Origin: Tritrichomonas musculus
Lineage: Eukaryota; Parabasalia; Tritrichomonadida; Tritrichomonadidae
Assembly (NCBI GenBank): GCA_039105265.1
Contig: JAPFFF010000092.1
Coordinates: 28,601-92,600, forward strand
Reading direction: 5' to 3'
Length of the DNA stretch: 64,000 nt
The notes beneath the pieces are model-generated. The model did not search any database, had not been told where the DNA came from, and saw nothing but the letters and a program-made list of their open reading frames with translations. The translations under genes and the position numbers were made by a program. Positions 39,746 to 50,242 of the stretch are shown here, one piece after another (the stretch's first letter is position 1; every line of letters begins with the position of its first letter).

Positions 39746-40078
39746 ATGCATCCGAATCAAAAGAGAGTCATCAATGAATTAAAAAAGGTTATCAACGAAT
39801 CAAATATTAGCGACGATATCAAAGTATTTCCACTTAAAGATCGAACCGATGTTTGGCGAGTTTTAATCAAAGGATTTGAAGATTCTCTTCACAAAGATTT
39901 TTGGTTTTATTTAGTCATCGAATTCTCATCTGAATATCGGCAGCATTGTTATTTATTTCGATTCCATCCGAACATAACAGACAAAGGAAGGGTTTGCATC
40001 GATACTCTCGATAAGTGATATCGGAGCGATAAATCGGTGCTCGAGTTAAGTGGCGAAATTCGCTATCTTCTGCGTTGA
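39746..40078 (+). pseudogene. Relic of a ubiquitin-conjugating (E2/UBC-like) domain
   Basis: From the ATG at 39,746 the frame reads KRVINELKKVINESNIS (the E2 N-terminal helix), then VWRVLIKGFEDSLHKDFWFY and FRFHPNITDKGRVCIDTL. The last holds the E2 HPN-like element and the position of the catalytic cysteine (codon at about 39,995). A stop follows at 40,016-40,018, but the same frame continues with VLELSGEIRYLL, the usual next E2 helix, so the stop is internal to the ancestral domain. Known role of the family: carrying ubiquitin as a thioester. It probably belonged to the same gene as the VWA relic just upstream. Confidence 0.7.
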
Positions 40079-40089
40079 TTTGAAAAACA

Positions 40090-40632
40090 ACAAGGAAAAA
40101 TTGGAACGATACAAAGAAGCTTATCGATATTTATGGAATACCTACACGAAAATGGAATTCTTCATCGTAATTTAAATCCAGAAAATATTGTAGCTTGATC
40201 AATTTCTTTATCCAAAAATGGCCGAGATTAAAAATATAAAAGAATCAGAACTTTTTGGATCTTATTTTTATTGTGCACCTGAAATACTAAAAGAAAACAA
40301 ATATACAACTGCTTCTGATGTTTATTCATTTGGATTAATAATATGTGAAATAATGACAAATGAATTACCTTTCAGTTTTTCAAATATATATGAAAAACAA
40401 AGTATTGAATTTAAATGCAAAATGTTTGAATGATTCTATTGATTCTAGATCTTCTTTCAATGATATTATTAATGAACTTGAAAATAACACTGATTTTATT
40501 ACATTAAACGTTAATAAAGACGAATACTTAAATTACATTTCATATAGTAAAAATGGATCAAAAGATCCAAAATATTCAACTACAATTGTTAATTTAAAGA
40601 CAATGTATTTTTTGATTTTAATCTTAAAATAA
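40090..40632 (+). pseudogene. Relic of a protein kinase C-lobe (TKL-like)
   Basis: Frame pieces read MEYLHENGILHRNLNPENIV (catalytic loop HRDxxxxN with the D changed to N, codons near 40,162), then in another frame FGSYFYCAPEILKE and TTASDVYSFGLIICEIMTNE (APE motif and the DVYSFG of subdomain IX), and in a third frame SRSSFNDIINELENN, resembling the end of trichomonad kinases. The N-lobe with the ATP-binding loop and VAIK lysine is missing. It is broken into at least three frames, and the D-to-N change would itself abolish catalysis. It follows the UBC relic in the same orientation; whether they were one gene is unclear. Confidence 0.75.
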
Positions 40633-40850
40633 ACATCAATACATTCCATTATTTATTTTTAAGTATTTTAAAATCACAAATACCAATTATAAAAAAAGAT
40701 AAATCTGTTTGAGATCTCGAGATCTTGGTAAATGATATCAAGTTTACAATTATTTTTATATCACATTTCATGTCTGATATCTTGATAATCGATTATCTCG
40801 ATATCAGATATTGAAACTGATAATCGAGTATCAGATTGAAAAAAAGAGAC

Positions 40851-40851
<1 letters not shown>

Positions 40852-40893
<42 letters not shown>
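40852..40893 (+). repeat. Poly-T tract of 42 bases
   Basis: An uninterrupted run of T, preceded by a palindromic region around 40,765-40,830 (GATATC and GATAATCG words in both orientations). The translated phenylalanine run over it is not a gene. Confidence 0.95.
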
Positions 40894-40894
<1 letters not shown>

Positions 40895-41597
40895 ATATCA
40901 ATTCTCAGGGGAGGTGTGAAACGACAATGCCGGATTTTTTTTTATTTGGTCGGATCATTCAAAAAGTTGTTATTGATTGGTAAAAAAAAAAAAAAAAATC
41001 TTTTAAAGGTAGGTCAACTCACCTAAATAGATGAAAAATGATTTCTAGTGGATTTTACTGCTTGGTTTTTATAACATATAATCTATATAAAAAATCATTA
41101 ATTTTCCACCGACAACGAAAAAATAATTTTAATCATATAAAGAAAAATTTAAAATATTTATTTCGGAGCGCATTAATTTCCTAAAAATTGAATAGGTAAA
41201 AATTGAATAGAATAAAAAAAAAAACATTTACACTTATCTCTGAATTAACAAAATATAAATCTTATAAATAAGCAATATTATATTATATAAAATATGTAGA
41301 AAATAATAATTAATTTGTTAAAAAAATTAATGAAAAACAAATTCATCATATATATCTTAATATTTTATAATATTTTCAGGAAATATACTCAATATTAAAG
41401 ATTTCTTTGATTTATTACTTAAAAGGCTGCAGATTATGATCATTTACGTGACTGTTTCGATTTTTTATCAATTTAATTTTACCGGACTTGCCCGGATTTT
41501 CAATTTACCTGACTTTATTGCTCAATTCAAAATACATAATTTTATAATAAGTTTATTTTTTATTTAGCATTATTTCATCGTCATATAATCAGAATAG

Positions 41598-41766
41598 AAT
41601 GTAGGTGTAGCCCTTCGGCGGTTTTGTAAAATACGGCTATTTGGTCGTTCATTGAATAGTTTATTTTACAAAACTTCTACGGCACACGGCAAAAGTGCAA
41701 CTTTTTGAATACTTTACAAAAAAAATCTTCAATTACGGCATACGGCCGAAAGGGATAATGTAGGTG
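41598..41766. mobile_element. Small element with inverted ends, flanked by AATGTAGGTG direct repeats
   Basis: A 150-bp segment rich in CGG words has near-inverted ends (TAGCCCTTCGGC and GCCGAAAGGGAT). It is flanked by the same ten bases AATGTAGGTG at 41,598-41,607 and 41,757-41,766, which could be a target duplication or a short tandem repeat. It has no coding capacity. Confidence 0.4.
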
Positions 41767-41872
41767 ATAGCTTGTTATTAGGTGGAATAATACTTAAAAA
41801 TTTTCTACGTAAATTCAAGTTTTCTTCTTTTAAACGCTCAATTTCATCTGCTAAATTTTGCATTTTTTCCAT
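41755..41872 (-). pseudogene. Leucine-zipper-like coding fragment
   Basis: On the minus strand the frame reads NKMEKMQNLADEIERLKE then ENLNLRRKFLSIIPPNN, with leucines at heptad spacing (L..I..L, L). It is cut at its 3' side by the small element at 41,598-41,766. It resembles the zipper of a bZIP factor or another coiled coil, but no basic region is seen upstream. It is too short to assign. Confidence 0.3.
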
Positions 41873-42316
41873 TTTATTAATTTTGACAGAAGAAATATCA
41901 ATTCAATTTTTAAATCAAGCCAATTATCAACATGAAGACGATGAATATCAATTCAATTTTATGAATTAAAAAAACCTTAAATATTTTTATATCCAGCGTT
42001 GGAATCGAAATAATATAGAATAAATTTTGTAATAGTTTTCCTTTTAAAGATAATAGTAAAATATTTTCCATTTTTAATCTGTGAATTTAGAGAAAAAGAA
42101 TGATTAAAAAATAAAACATCAATAAAACTATAATAAAATCTTTTTTTAATTTTTAAATTATTCAAAATGCTATTTTTATTTATTTAAAAGATAATAAATA
42201 TTATATTTAAAAATATACTCTAATTCTTATAAAGATATTCATAGATTATTTTTTTAAAAAATTGAATAGAATATTTTATGTTGACCTACCTTTAATCTTT
42301 TTTTACCAATCGACAA

Positions 42317-43073
42317 ACACGATAGGACTTTTTATGCGGAAAAACGACCATTTATAAATCGATGTATCGAGAATTGATGTTTATCGAGGAGAGATCCCAA
42401 AATCATATATTTTGAACGGTACCGTATAAGGAGCATAACTACATAATATTATCGAAAAATTCCGCCTTCATCAGATACATATAATTATATCCAGTTTGTT
42501 CCTTCAGAAAAAGACTATTTATTTCCTGCTTATTATAGATCATCGTTTTTTACGTCAATAATTTCAATATTACTAGAAGAGTAACAGGTTTACAAATCGA
42601 TGCTATATTTCAAATAGTTGAAATATTAGATGTTTTACTCGATTAAAAACCTTTGTCGTCTCAAATAATATTCTCCATCGTATTTCACATATAATTATCA
42701 ATACAGATGGTACAGAAAGCGTTGTAAAATTATGCTAATTTTCATTATTATTCAAATATTCATTTAAAATACAGAGTTAAAAAACTATTAAATTTATAGT
42801 TCATTTAATAAAGTTTAAAAATGTATCAACAATAATCATTATTTTCTTTTTTATTATACAAAAAACGATGATTTTGAATAAAAATTAAACATATTATAAA
42901 CGGTCTTCTCTCAATTTTGAAATACATTATTTTTATCTAAATTTTACATTTCACCTATTTGTATTCATTATTATCTCTTCATTTTAGTATATTATCTTTT
43001 TATGCAACTAAATATGATTATATATATGAATTAATTAATAAGACGATAATTTATTCTAGGTTAATATAAATTA
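42317..43073. other. AT-rich intergenic DNA; last 127 bp duplicated beyond the transposon
   Basis: No gene recognised in this stretch. Positions 42,947-43,073 (CATTTCACCTATTTGTATTC onward) are repeated at 46,263-46,389 with only a few differences; this is the left flank of the transposon that follows. Confidence 0.7.
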
Positions 43074-43962
43074 CCCCCCGCTCTCTATCTTTCATAATTT
43101 CTCGTTATTTTAAATTCGTTATTTATTCGTTATTTTTTCATATTCAAATTTGAATTAATTTGAGAAGAATATTTGAATGATATAACGGATTATATATTAC
43201 TATTTGAATATCTCGATTAATAATTTATATACATTAATTTTAATCAATTATGTAATATATATATTTGCTTTTAATATTATATTTAAAGTATTGCTAAAAA
43301 TTAAGAAGGTAAAAAAAATATTATTCTAATAATATGGTTTAGTTAAAAAGATATCGGTATAATTGCTGCATATTAATACTACTATATATCATTGCTATTT
43401 TTTGGTATATTTAGAATTGGTCGATGTGTTAGTCCTTTCAAAAATATGTAATCAGATCTGAATACCTGATGCTTGTTATGAGGGGAAAAATGTGGATCTT
43501 GGACGTATATTTGATTTTAAAAGCAAATAATATGGTCAGAAATGTCAACTCTAAAATAGAGGTATAAATTATAATCTTATTTGGAAAATTGTAGGTAATT
43601 TAAGGAATATACTAATAAAACTTCAGCGCATTTGTTATACATATAATTAAAGGATTCGATTCTACTATCTTCTATATCTTGTTTATTTTGAATTGACTGT
43701 AAAAAACTGATTTTGAAATTTGAACGATCAAAATGAATTGAATTTTTGCTTTGATTCAAATAATCGTATTTGTACTATTTATTTTTGATATTTAACTAAC
43801 TAGTACTTCTTGTAGTAAACTACATTGATTGTTAAGTAGCAGTTCTTCATTATATTAATAATATAGATATGAATGATTGATAATAACTATCTTATTTGCA
43901 AATCTGTGTTGCATATTGCATTTATTGAATTGTTTTAATATTATTTGACGCTCTTTTCCTAA

Positions 43963-44450
43963 GTTAAGTATTGGAAAATTGAATTTTTTTACTATCATTT
44001 GACATTGATATAAAGAAGTTGTTTTTTATCAAAATTGAATTATTTTACTATCATTTGACACTTAAATTCTGAAGTTAGGTATTGGAAAATTGAATTTTTT
44101 TACTATCATTTGACATTGACATAAAGAAGTTGTTTTTTATCAAAATTGAATTATTTTACTATCATTTGAAACTTAAATTCTGAAGTTAGGTATTGGAAAA
44201 TTGAATTTTTTTACTATCATTTGACATTGATATAAAGAAGTTGTTTTTTATCAAAATTGAATTATTTTACTATCATTTGAAACTTAAATTCTGAAGTTAG
44301 GTATTGGAAAATTGAATTTTTTTACTATCATTTGACATTGACATAAAGAAGTTGTTTTTTATCAAAATTGAATTATTTTACTATCATTTGACACTTAAAT
44401 TCTGAAGTTAGGTATTGGAAAATTGAATTTTTTTACTATCATTTGACATC
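43963..44450. repeat. 111-bp tandem repeat inside the transposon (about 4.4 copies)
   Basis: The word TTAGGTATTGG recurs every 111 bp (44,075, 44,186, 44,297 and 44,408). Each unit has two half-units, both containing TTTACTATCATTTGA, one continuing CATTGATATAAAGAAG and the other CACTTAAATTCTGAAG. It lies downstream of the transposase stop. It could be subterminal binding sites for the transposase, but that is a guess. Confidence 0.9.
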
Positions 44451-44622
44451 AAAATTCTGAATTTTATTATCAAAAAATTTGTATCACTTAAAACTTGATT
44501 CTTAAGTTTAATGTAAGTAAACTGAGGTATTTTGCTAATCTTTTAAACTCTGTTCTCTGCATTATACTTGTATAAATAAAAATAATTATTGTAATAATAT
44601 AAGATATAAGAAATAATAGTAC

Positions 44623-45837
44623 TTATAAATACTGGTTCCAACCTTTTTGCAATGTTTCAACGGACACTTCATTCCATGATTCAATTAAGAATTCTACACT
44701 CTTCTTCATACCTAATTCAGTTAATGGATTGTCTAGTAGAAAATGTCTGAGTTTCGCATTTGCTATGCTTTTTAGCACAGCAAATACTGCGATGTCCAGC
44801 GGTTGATAAGCGTCGGTATAACCGCTTGGTATATTTATTAATTCTATATTTAATTCTTCTGCTTTTTGTTGTGATGCTGTAGAAATGTGACTACTATATG
44901 AGTCTACTATTAAATGAATTCTCTTATCTATTGGATATTGACTCCGAATGAAGATTAAATATTCTATAAAGCACTGCGTGGTCATAAACGATTTGACAGA
45001 GTGGGTGGATACATTGGGGAATATTTCATCTCCTAATTGAGAATCTTCAGCAGCTACAGAATTTCCTTTAGCAATAAAAAAAATTGGTAATTTCTGAAAA
45101 TCAATGGAAATCGTACACATTGCTGATATGTGCGCATGTTCATCATCTTTGACATTAATTATTATGTTTGAAGTCCCTTTAATTACCCAAGTTTTCATTT
45201 TGGGAGGAAGAATAACCCATCCAGTTTCATCTCCATTTAGAACTGGTTCATCAGCTAATCGTGCATTTTCAATCGTTTCAAGCACTTTCATGAAAAATTT
45301 TTCAATCGATGATAAGCCATTTTCGTCCAATGGTTCTGGATCTGGCCTTCTTTTGATGTGTGCTAGTCGAGAACTAAATCTGTGACGGTTTTTAAAGTCA
45401 ATTATGAATTGTGGAGAGCAGTGAAAGTCTCTTTTGATTGAATCATTTTCATTATATGCTTGAAACATTATGTTTTTGAACTGCCAGTCAGGAAAATAGT
45501 TACCAGGTTTAACATAATTGTCCTTGATGAAATCAGCAATCTCGTTTTCCACCTCATCTGTAAACATTCTCTTGGACTTGCTTAATTTATCAAAAGTTCC
45601 AGGTAGCCAGTCAGACTCTATTTCCCACCTTTTTGACCAAGTTACTAAAGTAGGACGAGGTAATTTATATTTATTTGATAACATAGTTAGAATGTTGCAA
45701 TTACTTATCATTGGATCTTGTAGCATTTCGTAATACTTTTGTTTAACCTCTTTCACTAATTCTTGTTGACTTTTGTAATTTATTTTTGGCCTAACGAATT
45801 CTCTTTTTTTCACTTTCTTGGCTTTGTATTTTTCCAT
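44623..45837 (-). CDS. DDE-superfamily transposase (pogo-like), 404 aa
   Basis: It catalyses cut-and-paste transposition of the surrounding element. The N-terminus is lysine-rich; residues 40-75 form a helix-turn-helix-like region (NILTMLSNKYKLPRPTLVTW) for binding the TIRs. The catalytic triad is visible: D203 in LNGDETGWVI, D312 in HLIVDSYSSH and D348 in YQPLDIAVFAVLK, 35 residues after the second (DD35D). The GDETG and PLD motifs are typical of the pogo/Fot1-like branch with a DDE_1 domain. I chose the ATG at MEKYKAKK; six further in-frame codons upstream begin with TTG. The frame is open throughout, so the protein may be active. It is the only gene of the 3.0-kb element. Confidence 0.88.
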   Translation of the reverse strand: MEKYKAKKVKKREFVRPKINYKSQQELVKEVKQKYYEMLQDPMISNCNILTMLSNKYKLPRPTLVTWSKRWEIESDWLPGTFDKLSKSKRMFTDEVENEIADFIKDNYVKPGNYFPDWQFKNIMFQAYNENDSIKRDFHCSPQFIIDFKNRHRFSSRLAHIKRRPDPEPLDENGLSSIEKFFMKVLETIENARLADEPVLNGDETGWVILPPKMKTWVIKGTSNIIINVKDDEHAHISAMCTISIDFQKLPIFFIAKGNSVAAEDSQLGDEIFPNVSTHSVKSFMTTQCFIEYLIFIRSQYPIDKRIHLIVDSYSSHISTASQQKAEELNIELINIPSGYTDAYQPLDIAVFAVLKSIANAKLRHFLLDNPLTELGMKKSVEFLIESWNEVSVETLQKGWNQYL

Positions 45838-46116
45838 TAATCTATTAAATGACAAATTTTAATTCCAAAAAAGTGTCAAATGTTTTTAATGAGAAAATAA
45901 TTTTCATTTTTATTCATACATAATTAATATAAAATTATTTAATTAATAAATTGATTCATTCATTTATACATATAATTTTCAAAAAAAAATTTGTAAGTGT
46001 GGTTAACAAAATAATTGGTTAACCATTTTTAAAAATACAAATGGTTAACAATATCATACTAACATTCTTAACCAAAAAATAATAACGAGAAATTATGAAA
46101 GATAAAGAGCTTGGGG

Positions 46117-46755
46117 TAATCTCATACTTTATTTAAAATTTCTTATATTTGTAAGAATATATTATTCATATTAATATGTTGATAACAAATATATTATTAT
46201 TTTATTATATAAATACTTATTTATGCCACTTTTTATATTTCCCATTTTGATCTGCACTTTTTCATTTCACCTATTTGTATTCATTATTATCTCTTCATTT
46301 TAGTATATTATCTTTTTATGCAACTAAATATGATTATATATATGAATTAATTAACAAGATGATAATTTATTCTAGGTTAATATAAATTAATCTCATACTT
46401 TATTTAAAATTTCTTATATTTGTAAGAATAGAATAGATGAAAACAATAAATATTAATTTTTAATTAATAATTTTTATATATCTATATAGATATAAATGAG
46501 GAGAATTATTATATGCAAATAGAGTGTGTGTATCTCTAATATTTATCGAAAAAATGAGGTGACGATATTCAAAAATTATTATCTAGATTTCATGATATAA
46601 GCTATTTGCATAACTTTTATTTTATTTTTTATAATTAAATTCATGTTATATATTTGGGCAAATAATAATATTGATTTTTAAATAAGTAATATATATCAAA
46701 ATTGAAAAACATTGAAATTTTTAGAGAATGAGATAAGAGAAAAAAAATTATACAT
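46117..46755. other. Right flank of the transposon and unoccupied target paralogue; no gene
   Basis: 46,117-46,160 continues the target sequence (TAATCTCATACTTTATTTAA). 46,150-46,209 is identical to 14,141-14,200. 46,263-46,432 is a second copy of the target region without the transposon (TA at 46,388-46,389). The remainder to 46,755 is AT-rich and without recognised features. Confidence 0.75.
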
Positions 46756-48455
46756 CCCACCCGGTCTTGGGATATTTTTAGAATACGTGGCACTTTAAAA
46801 GCTTGTTTTAATTTTTTAATTATGATAAATTATTTTAATCATAAAATCAAAAAAAAAATATTTTTAATTTCATTGAAATTTTCATTTTTGCCGCCAAAAG
46901 TTTCAAAAATGAACTGAAACGATACGAATAATTGAAACTTTAATCAAAATATTATTGTAAGAGAAAATGTGCTTATAAACCCACAAAAAGTTTAACTTTT
47001 TCTTTATATAAAAGTCCACATAAACAAAATTTGAAACAAAAAAAAATATTTTCAATAGTTAAAAAAATAATTATATTTTAATCTTTTTATGGTACATAAT
47101 TTTTACCGATACTTACCGCCATCCGCGGGGTCTCGACTCGGCTTCGCCTCGCTCGACGCCCGCTAGGCGGTATGTAGTCTCGGTAAAAATTATGTAAAAA
47201 TATAAAAAGATTAAAAATTAATATTTTTATACATATGAAAATATTTTTTTTTGTTTCAATTTTGTTTATACGACTTTATAAATAAAGAAAAAGTTAAACT
47301 TTTTGTGGGTTTATAAGCACATTTTCTCTTATTATACTTTAATCAAAATATGAATAAATATTATTTATCAGATACAATTTTATATCAATAAATTAACGGA
47401 TTGAAAGTTTACAAAAGAAATCGATGGTTTAAGATTAAAAAACTAATTATTCCTGATTCTGAGATATAATCAAATAATTACTTATATTTATTGATTAATT
47501 ATATATAATATTGTATGTAATATCTATAAACACTTTTTAATCTTTATTTAATGTTTTTTTGTTCGAGATAAAAAATAAAAATGTTTAAAAGTACGTTAAT
47601 TTGAGAATAACCATACGTTAAAAACTTTAAACCCAAATAAAAAAATTTTGGCAGATCAAATTTCTTTTTTAGGAAAATATGATAATAACGATTAAATTAA
47701 ATATCTTATAATCAGAAAAATAATAATTTTTTATCCTTGAATTTTGAGAAAATATTATTTTATTTTGATAACAAAAATTATGCATACATTAAAAATTTTG
47801 AATTCTTTTTATATTATTATTATCACTTTTTGTGAAATTATTTCTCTTATTTCTGTTAATAAATTATGAAAAAATCATAAGTTTTTTGATTGATGAATAA
47901 AAAAGTAGAAATGAAGAAAACATATGAAAAATAATGTAATATATTTCTTCAAAGTAGATTGGTCTTTTATAAAAAAGGAAATAAAGAATTAAATTATATA
48001 TAAATTTATACTTCAAGATATTGTTTCGAAAATTCAGAATTTTTTATGTTCATACATGATAATTGAAAATAATAGATAGAATCAAATTTTTCAAATTGTC
48101 AAAGGTTGATATAATTTTAGATGTTTGTAATTATATCAGATGTAGCATTTTTTATTTCTGCAATTAATAAACATGAATGAATTTCTCTAATTAAGTTAAT
48201 TATTTCTAAGAAATTCTTTTGAAAAAAGTTCGAAAATGAAAAAAACAAAATTTTAAAAAAATTTTAATTTCAATACTAATCAATTTTTTCTATATAAGAA
48301 AAAAAAATTGAAGTTTTTTTAATCGTCAAATTAAAAGCATCTCTTATTTTTTCCATGTTTTTTATGTGAATATTTCTTATTATGATCAATAAATATTTTT
48401 TTAAATATTTTAGAAATTATGTTATACAAATAAAAAATATTTCAAGACCGGGTGG
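46756..48455. mobile_element. 1.7-kb segment with CCACCCGGTCTTG inverted ends (non-autonomous element)
   Basis: The left end reads CCCACCCGGTCTTGGGATAT and the right end is the near reverse complement (ATATTTCAAGACCGGGTGG). These are the only GC-rich words in the neighbourhood apart from the nested core. The interior has no gene; it contains the 383-bp foldback element at 46,937-47,351. No clear target duplication was seen. It is probably a deleted DNA transposon or a MITE with a nested insertion. Confidence 0.5.
46937..47351. mobile_element. Foldback element with the same GC-rich core but different arms
   Basis: The arms, about 46,958-47,020 and 47,270-47,330, are nearly perfect inverted repeats (AGAGAAAATGTGCTTATAAA then CCCACAAAAAGTTTAACTTT). 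The centre, about 47,105-47,178, is the same GC-rich core as in the three foldback elements in the satellite region (TTACCGCC, CGCGGGGTCTCGACTCGG, CGCTAGGCGGTATG), slightly shorter. A 16-bp direct repeat, ACTTTAATCAAAATAT, flanks the arms at 46,937-46,952 and 47,336-47,351 and may be a target duplication. It is non-coding. Confidence 0.7.
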
Positions 48456-48495
48456 AAAATAAAGTTAGATATTTATATTTTATTTACCAATATTA

Positions 48496-48592
48496 CAGTC
48501 TGCGCATTTCAAATCGGCCCTTTTAACGGATATTTGACCTTAAATTGACCTTCAAAAGTGCTAAAAAGGGCCGATTTGAGATGCGCAGCCTG
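48496..48592. mobile_element. 97-bp MITE with perfect ends and TA flanks
   Basis: The ends read CAGTCTGCGCAT and ATGCGCAGCCTG, with inverted similarity continuing through CAAATCGGCCC and GGGCCGATTTG. TA is present on both sides (48,494-48,495 and 48,593-48,594), as expected for Tc1/mariner-mobilised MITEs. It has no coding capacity. Confidence 0.7.
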
Positions 48593-48594
48593 TA

Positions 48595-50242
48595 GAAAAA
48601 ATTTTAAAATTTTAAAATATCTAAACCTGTATATAAAAAAATTAATATTTACTAAATTCATTTTATCATCAATTTAGGGGACAATTTAATTTTTAAAACT
48701 TTTTTCACATCACAAGTGAGTTTTTTAAAAAAAAAAATTTTGAAGGTGAGTTTTTTTTTAAAAAAAAATTCCAAGGTGAGTTTTTTTCAAAGTTCATATC
48801 ACAAAAGTAAGAAAAAAATGTGAAGTGCCGCAGCATTTAAGCAAGAAAAATCCCAAAGAAACATATATTTATCAGCAATTGATAAAGTTTATATTAGTAT
48901 AATTTTCACTGTTAAATACCATTTTTAGGAAACATATTAAATTAAATTATTTTTAGCATCAATAGGGGGAAAAAAATAGCATACTGGCATTGTAGAGCAC
49001 CAAATTTTATGCAAGGCTTCATAATATCATAAGCAAAAACGCAATTTTAGAAATCAATGCTTTTTTCATGATATTCAGATTAATCACCAATATGCTTAAA
49101 TAAAAAATCTCTACCATCTCACATAATATTCTCCATCATTTTTTACGTATATTTACGTTTTTATATTTTGAATAAAGCAATTTATTAATATGCAAATTCT
49201 CATGAATGTTATAAAACTTATGTAAAAAAAACAAAGATACAAGTGCATTAGATTATTCTACATAAATTAGTGTTTTAAATTATATTAGTAATATTGTTTT
49301 TTTCTCTTTTAGTGAAAGAAAAATCAAGGTTTGTATAAAATTGTAAACTAATTGTAAACGGCTGTTAAGCATTTACTTGATTTTACGCATAATTATTAAT
49401 TTTTTTTTGAAATATATTTATATTTTAAGATTTTTATAAGATTTTCTTCTTTTTGGTTGCTCTGAATTTGTAAATATTAATTACAGATTAAATGATAATT
49501 TTAATAAGTATTATTTTTTTCTTTTTTCCCCTTGCCATTTAATATTATATATCATCATTTTTCTCATCTATTATTTCTCATTCTCACCTATCTCATCTAT
49601 TATTTCTTATTCTCACCTATCTCATTTATTATTTCTTATTCTCACCTATCTCATCTATTATTTCTTATTCTCACCAATATTCCATAAATGAATTATCTAC
49701 GGTAAAACCACTCCGACTCTATTTTTAGCTAGCTCTCAATTTTTCAACAAACTTTTTACCATTAAATTTTTAAAATTTTGATATTTTTTAAATACCATTA
49801 AGTCATGCTTGGTATGAATTCTTAAATAAGCTGATTTCTATTTAACTTGAAAAAGCAGATAAAAAATATCATATTTGGCAACCTTCAAATTTTATGTGTT
49901 TAAACGAATGAATATATCAATTTAATCTTCAATAGCATAATTTTCATTTAGAAATTTCTATTTAAAAATCTTAATTTTTGAAAAAAATCATTTTTCATTT
50001 TTAAAAACGAGGCTATTGAGACGCTTGATTTTAATTATATTTTAATATTAGAAATATCAAATATAAATATACACATAATATATATCTGAATAAAGTACAG
50101 GATATCTGTAAAATATTGTTTAACTTAATATATGAAGATAAAAATTAAATTTTTCAAGAACTCACTTTTCTACCGTTTTATTCCTCTGAATTTTCTCAAA
50201 ATGGTCAAATAATTGAACATAAAAAATATTTCAAAACAAAGA
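48595..50242. other. AT-rich intergenic DNA with minor repeats; no gene
   Basis: A short motif AAGGTGAGTTTTTTT occurs three times within 48,715-48,790. A 29-bp repeat (CTCATCTATTATTTCT then TATTCTCACCTAT) occurs about four times at 49,562-49,676. No coding frame or RNA gene was recognised. An Inr-like TCACTTTTC stands at about 50,161. Confidence 0.65.

Larger units (their letters stand above)
40973..42316. mobile_element. Segment bounded by inverted repeats (possible non-autonomous element)
   Basis: The left arm at 40,973-41,011 (TTGATTGGTAAAA, A tract, TCTTTTAAAGGTAGGTCAAC) is matched in reverse complement at 42,280-42,316 (GTTGACCTACCTTTAATC, T tract, TTTTACCAATCGA). Weaker similarity extends outward on both sides. 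The 1.3-kb interior is AT-rich and holds no transposase. No target duplication was found. Confidence 0.45.
43074..46116 (-). mobile_element. pogo/Tc1-mariner-type DNA transposon, 3,043 bp, with TIRs and TA target duplication
   Basis: The left end reads CCCCCCGCTCTCTATCTTTC then ATAATTTCTCGTTATT. The right end, reverse-complemented, reads CCCCAAGCTCTTTATCTTTC followed by the same words, giving TIRs of about 37 bp with a few mismatches. TA stands at 43,072-43,073 and at 46,117-46,118. An unoccupied paralogous site near 46,388 reads AAAT-TA-ATCTCATAC, exactly the two flanks joined with one TA, so the ends and the duplication are well supported. The element carries one open transposase (44,623-45,837) and an internal 111-bp tandem repeat (43,963-44,450). 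It appears complete and recent. Confidence 0.88.

Noticed and set aside
40811-41026. Frame with a phenylalanine run over the poly-T tract
   Set aside because: Homopolymer artefact with no coding character on either side.
41977-43759. Minus-strand frames at 41,977-42,165 and 43,577-43,759
   Set aside because: Short AT-rich frames without motifs; the second lies inside the non-coding part of the transposon.
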